The notes under the pieces are model-generated. The model ran no database searches and was not told the DNA's origin. It worked only from the letters and a program-made list of their open reading frames with translations. From Lycium barbarum (Eukaryota > Streptophyta > Magnoliopsida > Solanales > Solanaceae), in contig NC_083338.1 in assembly GCF_019175385.1 (NCBI RefSeq), positions 65,194,884 to 65,258,883 on the forward strand: 64,000 nucleotides of DNA, read 5' to 3'. Below are positions 31,553-41,166 of the stretch, in pieces; within the stretch, counting starts at the first letter, position 1, and each line of letters begins with the position of its first letter. Both the position numbers and the translations under genes were made by a program.

Positions 31553-34033
31553 TGTCACACCCTAATTCCACTAGGGTGTGATGGGCACCCGACCCCACAT
31601 CCAGAGTCGAGCGAACCCTCAGACCTTTAGGACACACATAACCTTATTAGACTTTTTAAATCAAATAAGGGTAGAATACATAATATGCTCTCAAAGTATT
31701 CTTTTTCGATGCTTTCCAAATCAACAGAATCTGTGTTTATATAGAATTTAACACATACTACAGAATGACATATTGGCTGATGAAGCCGCTTACACAACTG
31801 ACATACTATACCCACGACTCTGTCTGCAAAGTCTCTAACATCGATCCACAGAAAGCATACACACAAACTATGACCCAGCAGCACTCCAAGAGCAAACGGA
31901 GCTTGCCAACTCTGCTGGAACATCCTCTATAATAACTTCACATCACCTGGGTGTACCTGCGCGGCATGAAACGCAGCCCCCGAAGAAAAGGGGTCTGCGA
32001 AGAATGCAATGGAATACGCGTGATAACATATCCTGGCCCGGGCTCAGTGAAGGAAGCATTGAGGCATCCACGAGTACAGTAGTGAGAAACTATATGCATC
32101 ATAAATCATTTAAAAAGATTCGACAAAGTAATCCGAACGATAGGTCATTTAGAAAAAGAATCAGACGATAGTCGTAGTACGTACCTTTCGGATGTTATGA
32201 TGGATTATGTTTAAACAAAACTTCTGAGATCGTTTGTACCTGTCAAACTTCATCACGGGACTCAAAGGAATAGTTAAAACAACTATCGATTAGTAGCCGG
32301 AAGATTAGCCAAAAGTTTTCTTTAATTACCGTACGGAAATAAGTCAAATAGAATGATACAAAAAGGGTCTCGGAAATTGTGGGCCCACGTCGGGTCAAGT
32401 CGAGGTGGTGTACATAAATTACGAACATTAGACTTTATGAAGTCATCTACAAAAATTTTAGGGCAATCCGGTCATGTTTGTGAAAGTTACGGATGTTTAA
32501 ACTATTTTTCTATCAAAGCATAAAATATCTAATTCAATTGCATTGAATAAATAAGGGTCAAAATTAGGCTCGGATTTCTAGGAATAGAGTTTCCCCCGAG
32601 GCTCGTATCATAACCTATTATGTCTAGGACATACCAAAAAAAAAAAGGAAAGGTAAATCTTTACATACCTTATTCACCTCTTAAGCTACTCCACACTCAA
32701 GTTCTGAACTTCCTAAAATCTACAATTGGTCACCAATACCAAACATTAACCATATGCATTCAGGTATTCAATCTTAAGTATTACTTGTCTACAGAAATTT
32801 AGGCAGCATCTCCCCTATACATTCAACGTCCCCGAGAATTTAACTCGGCAAAAATATCAACAACCATACCAAGGACCATACTAAAAACATCAACCATCCA
32901 TTCAAAATGCATTCTAACATAAGTAATCTTCTTTTCTACATAGTACATCAACTTTCAATACGACTACGTACATTCAAATCAATATCAATGCTTACATATT
33001 CATTTACTAATTCAAGATCGTTCAAACATGATTCAAGAATATTTTAAACAATCTACACAATATTCCAACATTTCCACCAAAACCATACTTCACCCGAAAG
33101 CTCCCCAACTTCCCTAGGAACAATTTTAATGCATTTCTTGCTTCCAAATTCATGAACTATCCCAACAACACACATTCTAACAACATTGTTCTCACAATTA
33201 AAGAAACGACACTAACATCATATTGGCTTCCAAGTCAGCCCATAACAATTCCAACATCAATTTAAGTTATCAAATTCTCATTTCCATCACAAAATACATA
33301 ACTACATCAACTAACATCCCACCTTCACACACACACACACACACGACCACATGTATATACATACAACCACCATACAGACTTCCATATTTTCATGATTTCT
33401 ATCCATTTCTACATACTACAACATAAACAAACCCTTCATAACATAAAAAAAAGATTGAATCTTACCTTTTCTTCCTAGCTTCTCCACTTGGCCAGAATCT
33501 ACAACTTGCATGAATATATGTTTTTCTTGCTCCAATAACCACTTCATCTTGCTAAGGACCTTCCAATTAGTAGGAAATAATTTTTGAACAATTTTTTTTC
33601 AAGGTTCTTGCCCAATCCTCCATGGCCGAATGGCCTTTAATATTGTTGTCTTCTTTTTCTTCTTCTATTTTCTTGAACATTCTAAGGGATAAGATGAATT
33701 AATACATGGACCATCTCTTTATTTATTTCTTGAATTAAAATTTTATGGGCCTTAGGCCATTTTGCCATATGGTTGGCCACCCCTTTGGCCAATTCCAAGC
33801 CCAAAAATCTCTTCTTCTTCTTTTATTCCAAGCCCACTTTTATTTCATGACAATTTGCAATTTATGAAACGTATTCCCCAAACTTCCAATTTTGCCCTTA
33901 GCCTTCCTCAATATTTCCGCGTCAATAATTTCATGAACAACTCATATATTAAACAAGATGAAATTGTAGCCTTATCCTTTACTTGTCTTGATTACCCCAA
34001 CTTATCCGATCGTGCAAAATACGAGATATAACA
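31553..34033 (-). repeat. RT-C 5' LTR (2481 bp, with deletion)
   Basis: Begins TGTCACACCC and ends ATATAACA. Relative to the 3' LTR a stretch of about 367 bp is missing at about 31990, which removes hairpin 1 of the conserved hairpin block. Conversely the 3' LTR lacks about 22 bp present at 32371-32395. AC microsatellite at about 33325-33344. Confidence 0.9.
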
Positions 34034-35960
34034 CCCCTTCTCTCTAAAACATCTCTCTACATTTATTCCACAAGAATTCAAGAGGTATTAGTGATCAACA
34101 ACATAAACTAAGTGAATCAAGTGTAAGAAAACCCATTAAAGATCATTCAAGTCAAGAAATCTCATTGGAGATGAACTAGGGTTTTTGCTCAACCGAAGAA
34201 TTACCAACCAAGGCTTGTTCCTACAATATCAAAGGTAAGATTTATGGTATTTATATATTTTTTAAGGTATTTGAGAGTTGAAATACTTGGATTGTAGAAG
34301 GGTATAGAAAAATAGGTCACGAATGTGGAATAGTGCCATTTTAAGTAATAGCTTGAATTGAGTCATGATTCTTGATGTGTTGTGATATGAATATGTTATA
34401 AAGTACGTTGAGAACATAGGATAGGAAATGTATGTGAATGAACGTAGTCGTGTGTTATAACCATGGATATGGGTGAATGGAAGCGAAGTGAGAAATATAA
34501 ATAATGTGGATGAATGAAGACTATTGTTATGATATTGTGAATGTATTATTGACGTTTGGGAGTTGATATACTCTATGGAGGAATGTCGTATAAGTAAAAG
34601 AGATGCTGTCCTATTTTCTCTAGTGTTAGTCATGTATGCTAGCTATCGATTTCTAATGATAGTATGACTTTAATGAAGGTAGAAACGTGAGCGCAGGAGG
34701 AGAACGCGCAAGTGGTAAAATAGTTGAACGGAAAGTTATATAAGGCTAACCCTTCTTTCATAAGGCATAGTTCTTTGGCAAAATATCTAAATCTTCTATA
34801 AGTCTATCACGTCCTTCAAATGATTCGATTCTCCGAGCTATTAAGCTCACGATTCTTGATATGCTACGATTGTACTAAGTTCCTTATATGACGAGTAAGC
34901 CTATAAAGATCGATGTAATGAATGACGATAACGATGACGATGATGATAGTGATGTTAATAGTATAGATGCTTATGAGCTATTATGTATATGTAACTATGT
35001 ATGACTATTATGGAACCCCGAGCTTATAAGGCCGGGTAGAATATGTATATGATTATGTAACGCGCGCACACCTCTGCAGATGGTACGGATAACCCTGAAG
35101 CCTTGGTAGGGCCAGGTATGTGTAACCTTGAGCCTTGGTTGGCCAAGTATGTATGAAACACCGAACCTTCATGGTCGGGCATGCTATGTAAATGTTATGT
35201 ATATGAGATGGTTATGTATATGATATAGATATGAGTATGAATACGATCATGATAAGGATATGAATATGAGTAAGACTATGTATATGAATACGATTATGGA
35301 CGTAATGTAAATGAGTACGGATATGAGGACGGATACGGATACGGATGTATGTACACGATTACGTACTAGAAATGGAAAGTCTCTATGAAAGGCAAGTAAG
35401 TGCTTATGACGTTGGTACTGCTATCTCCCCTCCTATGCTATTTCTCATATTGCTTATGATGCTTCTATATTGAAATATATCATGCTTTACATACTCATTA
35501 CATTCTTCGTACTGACGTCCTTTTGTTTGTGGATGCTGCGTCATGCCCGCAGGTGCCTAGGGAGACAGACTTGATCCATTGCTACATTTTCAGGGACTAT
35601 ATAGCGGAGCTCCATTTCATTCGGAGCTATAGATTTTGGTATTGATTCTTTTGTGTATATATTTATGGGCATAGTGGGGTCCTTCCCCGCCTATATGATA
35701 TGATATACTCTTCTTAGAGGCTCGTAGACATGTGTATATGGTTAGATATGTTTGGCCTTGTCGGCTTATGTACATTGGTATGGCATATATGCCAATGATG
35801 ATATAAAGGTATCGTTATTCAATGGGACTCGTATGATTGATGAATAGGAATGTATGTTTAAATACATGGCTCACCTAGACATAAGTGTAAAGGTACGCTA
35901 AGGGGTGCCCGAGTGGGCTAGCGCCGGGTGCTCGTCGCGGCCCCTAGTCGGGTCGTGACA
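34034..35960 (+). repeat. RT-B 5' LTR, second part
   Basis: Resumes RT-B after RT-C; the first five bases are the duplicated CCCCT. Matches 41718-43672. It carries a splice donor (AAAG/GTAAGA, about 34225-34234) and a GTATATGA-type degenerate tract (about 35200-35350). It also has the hairpin block (about 35490-35555), where the first stem has a G-to-T change compared with the 3' LTR, and ends GGTCGTGACA. Confidence 0.92.
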
Positions 35961-35964
35961 AAAG

Positions 35965-35976
35965 TGGTATCAGAGC
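35965..35976 (+). other. RT-B primer-binding site
   Basis: TGGTATCAGAGC four bases after the LTR, complementary to tRNA-iMet. Confidence 0.93.
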
Positions 35977-36019
35977 AGTTCTGTCCTAGGGTATGTCTAC
36001 GAGCCGTGTCCAGTAGAGT

Positions 36020-36059
36020 CTTGGTTATGGGTGTGTTGCATGCCACACTTATAAACAAG
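36020..36059 (+). other. RT-B leader hairpin with palindromic loop GCATGC (DIS-like)
   Basis: CTTGGTTAT/ATAAACAAG (one mismatch), TGTG/CACA, loop TT-GCATGC with the palindrome at 36038-36043. It lies 44 nt after the primer site. Confidence 0.85.
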
Positions 36060-36169
36060 AGGCTGCGGGCATTTTAGGAATGATTTACCTTTTTTCTTCA
36101 TAACATCGTGCGATAGAGCTATGATATAAGGATTTTCTTTTCCTTAACCGTGTATTGTGTATTTCAGAG

Positions 36170-36683
36170 ATGCCTATAAAAAGAAAGGCTACAGCAGCCC
36201 AAAAGGGCAAGAGAGTGGCAGAAAAGCGGGCTTAAAAAGTACCGCCAACAGCTGTAGAGGAAAGTGAGTCCTATAATGCGGCTCAATCTCAGTCCTCCCA
36301 GACAGTCCCTATTTCTTAGGAGCGTGAGAGAGCCTCAGCCCCAGCTCCAGCACCTCCGGCTCCTCCACCGGATGCTTCAGGCCATGATGTAAAAGAGGCC
36401 ATTCATTTGCTTACTCAATTGGTTGCTGCTTAGACTCAGCGGCAAAGTGCAGGGCAAGGTGATAGGGCTGTTAGTGCAAGGGCCCGTGACTTCATTAGCT
36501 TAAATCCTCCGGAATTCTTTGGATCAAAGCCGGATGAGGACCCTCAAAATTTTATAGATGGTATGTTGAGGACGCTTCGATTGATACATGTTTCGGACAT
36601 CGAATCGGTGGAGCTAGCGTCATATAGATTGAGAGATGTCTCGATCCATTGGTACACGGTTTGGATAGCTTCACGGGGAGCCA
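36170..36683 (+). pseudogene. RT-B Gag N-terminus and capsid start
   Basis: ATG at 36170 opens MPIKRKATAAQKGK, homologous to RT-A Gag. In-frame stops follow at 36233 (TAA), 36317 (TAG) and 36431 (TAG). Beyond them the sequence continues as recognisable Gag (DPQNFIDGMLRTL around 36540). RT-A has other codons at the first two stops, so these are private damage of RT-B. The product would be the structural Gag protein of the virus-like particle. Confidence 0.85.
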
Positions 36684-37226
36684 ATGCACCTCGCTCAGTA
36701 TGGCAAGAGTTTTGTTGATGCTTTCCTCCGACACTATATTCCTCCAGAAGTTCGGCGAGCTAGAGCCGATAAAATCTTGAACTTGAAGCAAGGTATCATG
36801 AGTGCTCTAGAGTATAGTCTCCACTTAAATTCTTTGGCTAGGTATGCTTCGGCCATGGTAGCGGATATGGGTGACCGAGTGCATCGATTTGTGAAAGGCC
36901 TAGGGCCACATTTGATGGATAGGTGCTTGACTGCATCCCTTCAGGACAATATGGATATTTCACGCATTCAACCCCATGCTCAGAATTTGGAAGAAAGTCT
37001 ACAACAGCAAAGAAGTGAACACGAGCATGATAGGGGACATGGAAAGAAGGCCGGATCTTCGGGTCCGATGAACGAGTTCAGTGGTGGGCACAGACAACAG
37101 CTTTCTAGGCATTCAGGCCCTTCTATGACTAGTGTGCCTCTACTCTTTTCAGGCCAGAGATTTGATAGATCTATTTATTCTGGGCCGAGTAAGAGCTTTT
37201 CGGGATCTCAGTTTAGATGTGATTAG
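36684..37226 (+). pseudogene. RT-B Gag capsid and spacer
   Basis: Open segment of 180 codons with FVDAFLRHYIPPE, LKQGIMSALEYSLHLNSLARYA, MGDRVHRFVKGLGPHLMDRC and a Ser/Gly/Gln-rich spacer (GPMNEFSGGHRQQLSRHSGP). The true capsid frame enters by a one-base shift near 36700. It ends with TAG at 37224, followed by a second TAG two codons later (37230). The second TAG is also present in RT-A, whereas the first corresponds to a TCG codon in RT-A. Confidence 0.87.
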
Positions 37227-37244
37227 GGTTAGGCGAGGTCACAC

Positions 37245-38280
37245 GTGCCACGATGCTCCCAGTGTGGGAAGTTACATTTGGCTCCATGCCGATTGGGTGC
37301 AGAGGCTTGTTATTCATGTGGTCGACCAGGCCATATTATGCATCATTGCCCCTCAGTTCATGGTAGAGGTAGGACCCAACCATCAGGGTCGGTAGCTGGA
37401 TCTTCAGCATTTGTACGCCCTATGGGGCCAGGTTCACATGCGTCAGTCGGCTATGGTAGAGGTAGAGGGAGAGTTCCCAGTTCTAGCGGTCCTCAGCACC
37501 GTATTTATGCTTTGGCTGGATGCCAAGATCTTGAGTTTTCTCCTGATGTGGTCACAGGTATATTATCGGTATTCTCTTATGATGTATATGCTTTGATTGA
37601 TCCGGGCTCCACATTGTCATATGTTACTCCATATATTGCGGGTCGATTTAGAGTCGAACCGGAGTCGATCAAACCTTTTGAGGTGTCTACACTCGTTGGT
37701 GAATCGGAGATAGCTAACCGAGTATATAAAAACTTTATAGTTGTGATTTGTGATCGTCGTACTATGATTGACTTGCATGAGTTAAAAATGGTAGATTTTG
37801 ATGTCATTATGGGCATGGATTGGTTGGCTTCTTGCTATGCCAATGTTGATTGTAGAATGAAAGTGGTTCGTTTCAAATTTCCGGGAAAACCAGTTTTAGA
37901 ATGGAAAGGGAACACTGCGTCACCAAAAGGTAGGTTTATTTCCTATCTAAAGGCAAGGAAAATGATCAAGAAAGGATGTATTTATCATCTAGTTCGGGTT
38001 CAAGATGTAGAAGCTGAATCGCCAACTCTTCAGTCAGTTCCTGTGGTAAATGAATTTCTGGATGTGTTCCCGGAAGAGCTTCCAGTCCTCCCTCCTGAGC
38101 GGGAGATTGATTTTGCTATTGATGTGTTGCCGGACACTAATCCTATATCTATTCCTCCTTATAGAATGGCCCCCGCAGAATTGAAAGAGTTGAAGGAGCA
38201 GTTGAATGACTTGCTTGAGAAGGCTTTATTAGGCCTAGTTCATCCCCATGGGGAGCACCCATATTGTTTGTCCAAAAGAG
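37245..38280 (+). pseudogene. RT-B zinc knuckle, protease and start of reverse transcriptase
   Basis: About 345 codons remain open. A CX2CX4HX4C knuckle (C-YS-C-GRPG-H-IMHH-C) comes near residue 22, then a Gly/Arg/Ser-rich spacer. The aspartic protease follows with ALIDPGSTLSYVTPY near residue 118 and DVIMGMDWL near residue 185, then the linker VPVVNEFLDVFPEELP and the first part of the reverse transcriptase ([18 protein letters not shown]). The protease carries DPGS where D-S/T-G is common; RT-A has the same, so it is a family trait. A frameshift near 38262 moves the polymerase to another frame. Confidence 0.92.
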
Positions 38281-38902
38281 AGATGGCTCCTTGAGAATGT
38301 GCATTGATTATCGGCAATTGAATACGGTGATGATTAAGAACAAATATCCTCTTCCGAGGATTGATGACTTATTTGATCAATTACAAGGTGCCAAATGGTT
38401 TTCAAAAATTGATTTGAGGTGCGGGTATCACCAAGTGAGAGTTAGGGAGAAAGATATCCCTAAGACAGCCTTCAGAATAAGATATGGTCATTTTGAGTTC
38501 CAGGTAATGTCATTTGGGCTAACTAATGCGCCGACAGTATTTATGGATTTGATGAATAATGTGTTCAGGCCCTTCCTAGATTTATTTGTGATCGTATTCA
38601 TCGACGATATCTTGGTGTATTCTAGATCCGAGGGAGAACATGAGGATCATTTGCGTACTGTTCTTAGAGTTCTTCGAACACGAGAGTTGTTTGCAGAATT
38701 TTTTAAGTGTGAGTTTTGGTTGAACTCAGTGACATTTCTGGGGCACATTGTTGCAGCCGATGGTATTCGGGTGGAGAGCCAAAAGATTGGGGCCGTGAAG
38801 ACTTGGCTAAGGCCCACAACTCCTACAGAGGTTCGTAGTTTTCTGGGCTTAGCAAGTTATTACAGGAGATTTGTTGAAGGGTTTTCTTCTAAGTTGACCT
38901 AG
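38264..38902 (+). pseudogene. RT-B reverse transcriptase
   Basis: A 212-codon frame with [29 protein letters not shown], the catalytic FIDDILVYS (codons at about 38594-38620), [11 protein letters not shown] and [18 protein letters not shown]. It would copy element RNA into DNA inside cytoplasmic particles. It is joined by a frameshift to the upstream protease frame and ends in a TAG at the point where RT-A continues with KKLTQKS. A short deletion and further stops occupy 38903-39001. Confidence 0.93.
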
Positions 38903-39001
38903 AAATCAGCAAAGTTTCAATAGACAGATGCTTATAAACGTAGCTTCCAGGAGTTAAAAGGTAGATAGACTTCTGCCCCAGTCCTGACACTTCCAGAGGG
39001 A

Positions 39002-40381
39002 TTGGAAGGATATGTTGTTTATTGCCATGCTTCATGCATTGGGCTAGGTTGTGTGTTGATGCAACATGGTAAGGTGATTACGTATGCTTCAAGGCAATTG
39101 CGAAAACATGAGAAGAATTATCCAACCCATGATCTAGAATTGGCCGCAGTGGTTCATGCATTAAAGATATGGAGACATTATCTATATGGTGCCCATATGG
39201 ATATTTATACAGATCATAAGAGTCTTCAGTATATCTTCAAGCAGAAAGAGTTGAATTTGCGGCAACGACGATGGTTGGAATTGCTAAAAGATTATGATGT
39301 TGATATCCTATATCACCCCGGAAAGGCAAACGTTGTGGTTGATGCTCTTAACTGCATATCTATGGGAAGTTGGTGTGATGTACGACCAGAGAAGAGAGAA
39401 ATGGCTCATAAGCTCCAGCAGTTAGATAGCCTAGGAGTTCGAGTAGTGGACTCAGGTAGCAGGGGAACTACAATTCAGAATTCAGAAGTCTCGTCGCTAG
39501 TAGCGGAAGTGAAAGAGCGACAATACGAAGATTCCATGCTAATGCATTACCGAGATACACTCCTTCAGAAAGAGGAGTCATCATTTGACATTTCAGATGA
39601 CAGAGTTCTTCGATGTAGAGGCAGATTATGTGTTCCCGACGTGGCAGGTTTACGCAACCAGATATTGAGAGAAGCTCATTGTTCCCGTTATTCTGTTCAC
39701 CCCGGAGCAACGAAAATGTATCATGATCTTAAGTTTATATATTGGTGGAATGGGATGAATAAAGATATAGCGGAATTCGTAGCTCAATGTCCCAACAGTC
39801 AACAAGTGAAAATCGAGCACCAAAAGCCGGGTGGATTGTTGCATGCTATAGAAATTCCAACTTGGAAATGGGAAGTAATTAGCATGGACTTCATTACAGG
39901 CTTACCCCATTCTCGACACAAGTATGATTCTATATGGGTGATTGTGGATAGACTCACAAAGTCAGCTCATTTCTTGCCAGTCAAAACGACATATGTGGCG
40001 GAATATTACGCAAAGCTTTATGTTAAGGAGATAGTGCGACTCCATGGTGTTCCAGCATCTATTATCTCTGATAGAGGGACTCAGTTTACAGCCAATTTTT
40101 GGAAGTCCTTCCAAGAGGGTTTAGGAACCCGAGTGAGCCTTAGCACGGCATTTCACCCGCAAACTGATGGACAAGCTAAGCATACCATTCAGACTCTTGA
40201 AGATATGTTGCGGGCATGTATGATAGATTTTGGAGGAAATTGGGATGATCCCTTTCCACTCATTGAATTTGCTTATAACAATAGTTATCATTCTATCATT
40301 CAAATGGCACCGTATGAGGTTTATATGGGCAAAAGTGTAGATCTCCAATTGGGTGGTTTCAGGCAAGAGAGACTAAGTTGA
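39002..40381 (+). pseudogene. RT-B RNase H and integrase
   Basis: A 459-codon open segment. RNase H: the first catalytic aspartate (YCDAS in RT-A) is histidine here (YCHAS, codon about 39025), so the enzyme would be inactive; TDHKSLQYI follows. After the linker comes the integrase. In its zinc finger the last cysteine of CPNC is serine. The first catalytic Asp is in SMDFITGLP and the second in IISDRGTQF, but the catalytic Glu is Lys in TDGQAKHT (about 40174). The frame ends by a shift near 40320. Three enzymatic residues are thus lost although the frame is long. Confidence 0.92.
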
Positions 40382-40605
40382 TAGGGCCAGACTTGGTCCA
40401 GCAAGCCATAGAAAAAGTCAAGCTAATAGAAGATTGATTATTGGCAGCTCAATGTCGTCAAAAGTCCTATGCGGATAATCGTCGAAGACACTTAGAGTTC
40501 CAAGTGAAGGATTGGGTATTCTTGAAGGTGTCACCAATGAAGGGTGCAATGTGATTTGGCAAAAAGGGGAAGCCTAGTCCCCGATATATTGAGCCTTATG
40601 AGATT
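40382..40605 (+). pseudogene. RT-B integrase, region after the core
   Basis: Contains the coding sequence for GPDLVQQAIEKVK, LLAAQCRQKSYADNRRRHLEF and VKDWVFLKVSP in a frame with stops (for example TGA near 40435). It bridges the core and the chromodomain frame and corresponds to the segment deleted in RT-A. Confidence 0.78.
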
Positions 40606-40959
40606 ATGCGCAAAGTAGGCAAAGTGGCCTATGAGTTAGATCTACCTCTTGATTTGGAGTCAGTTCATCCAGTTTTCCATGTCTCGATGCTTCGAAAATG
40701 TGTTGGAGATCGTACTCGGATGGTGCCAATGAATGATGTTCAAGTAACAGAGAAGTTGACTTATGAAAAGGTACCCATTGCCATACTAGATAGGCAAGTA
40801 CGGAGGCTTAGAAACAAAGAGGTTGCCTCAGTTAAGGTCTTATGGAGAAGCAGTAAACGAGAAGAAATGACATGGGAAGCGGAAGAAATTATGCGATCCA
40901 AGTACCCGCATTTATTTCAGCCCTTAGAAGAAATCCAAGATGAGATATCAAGATCCTAA
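40606..40959 (+). pseudogene. RT-B integrase C-terminus and chromodomain
   Basis: The 117-codon frame reads VGKVAYELDLP, VHPVFHVSMLRK, DVQVTEKLTYEKV, ILDRQVRRLRNKEVASVKVLWR, EEMTWEAEEIMRSKYPHLF and ends with TAA after ISRS. That is probably the authentic Pol terminus, since RT-A differs from it only by one base at the stop. The second half is the chromodomain, which in chromoviruses is proposed to bind modified histone H3 and steer integration. Confidence 0.9.
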
Positions 40960-41129
40960 GGTATGTATGTTTTCCTTTTTATACTTTTGGGTCGTGTGTG
41001 GCCAAATTCTATTGCTATTATGTTGTGGCCCTGTGAGGCATTGTTTTTATGGGTTGTTGTGACAGGATGGTAGTGCCATATTATAGGGGAAACTCTAGCG
41101 AATGTTTTTTATAGAATCCCCGAGGACTT

Positions 41130-41166
41130 AACATTCGAGGACGAATGTTTTTAAGGGGGGAAGAAT
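41130..41166 (+). other. RT-B polypurine tract and adjoining inverted repeat
   Basis: AACATTCG (41130-41137)-AGGA-CGAATGTT (41142-41149), followed by AAGGGGGGGAAGAA touching the 3' LTR at 41167. Confidence 0.9.

Larger units (their letters stand above)
11078..34033 (-). mobile_element. RT-C: non-autonomous (LARD-like) gypsy element, minus strand
   Basis: Runs from TGTCATACCC to ATATAACA with the perfect duplication CCCCT. The 3' LTR (11078-26771) is interrupted by LTR-F and RT-D. The internal region is 26772-31552 and the 5' LTR 31553-34033. Only a broken integrase end and chromodomain are recognisable. No gag, protease or polymerase was found, and most of the internal region is non-coding, with a 5S-like module at 30551-30610. 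The two LTRs are alike except for about 2% substitutions and a deletion of about 340 bp net in the 5' LTR. Confidence 0.9.

Noticed and set aside
36684..36710. ATG at 36684 as the true start of a short Gag-like gene in RT-B
   Set aside because: The homologous Gag of RT-A and the sequence upstream show that coding begins at 36170. This ATG lies within capsid in a shifted frame.
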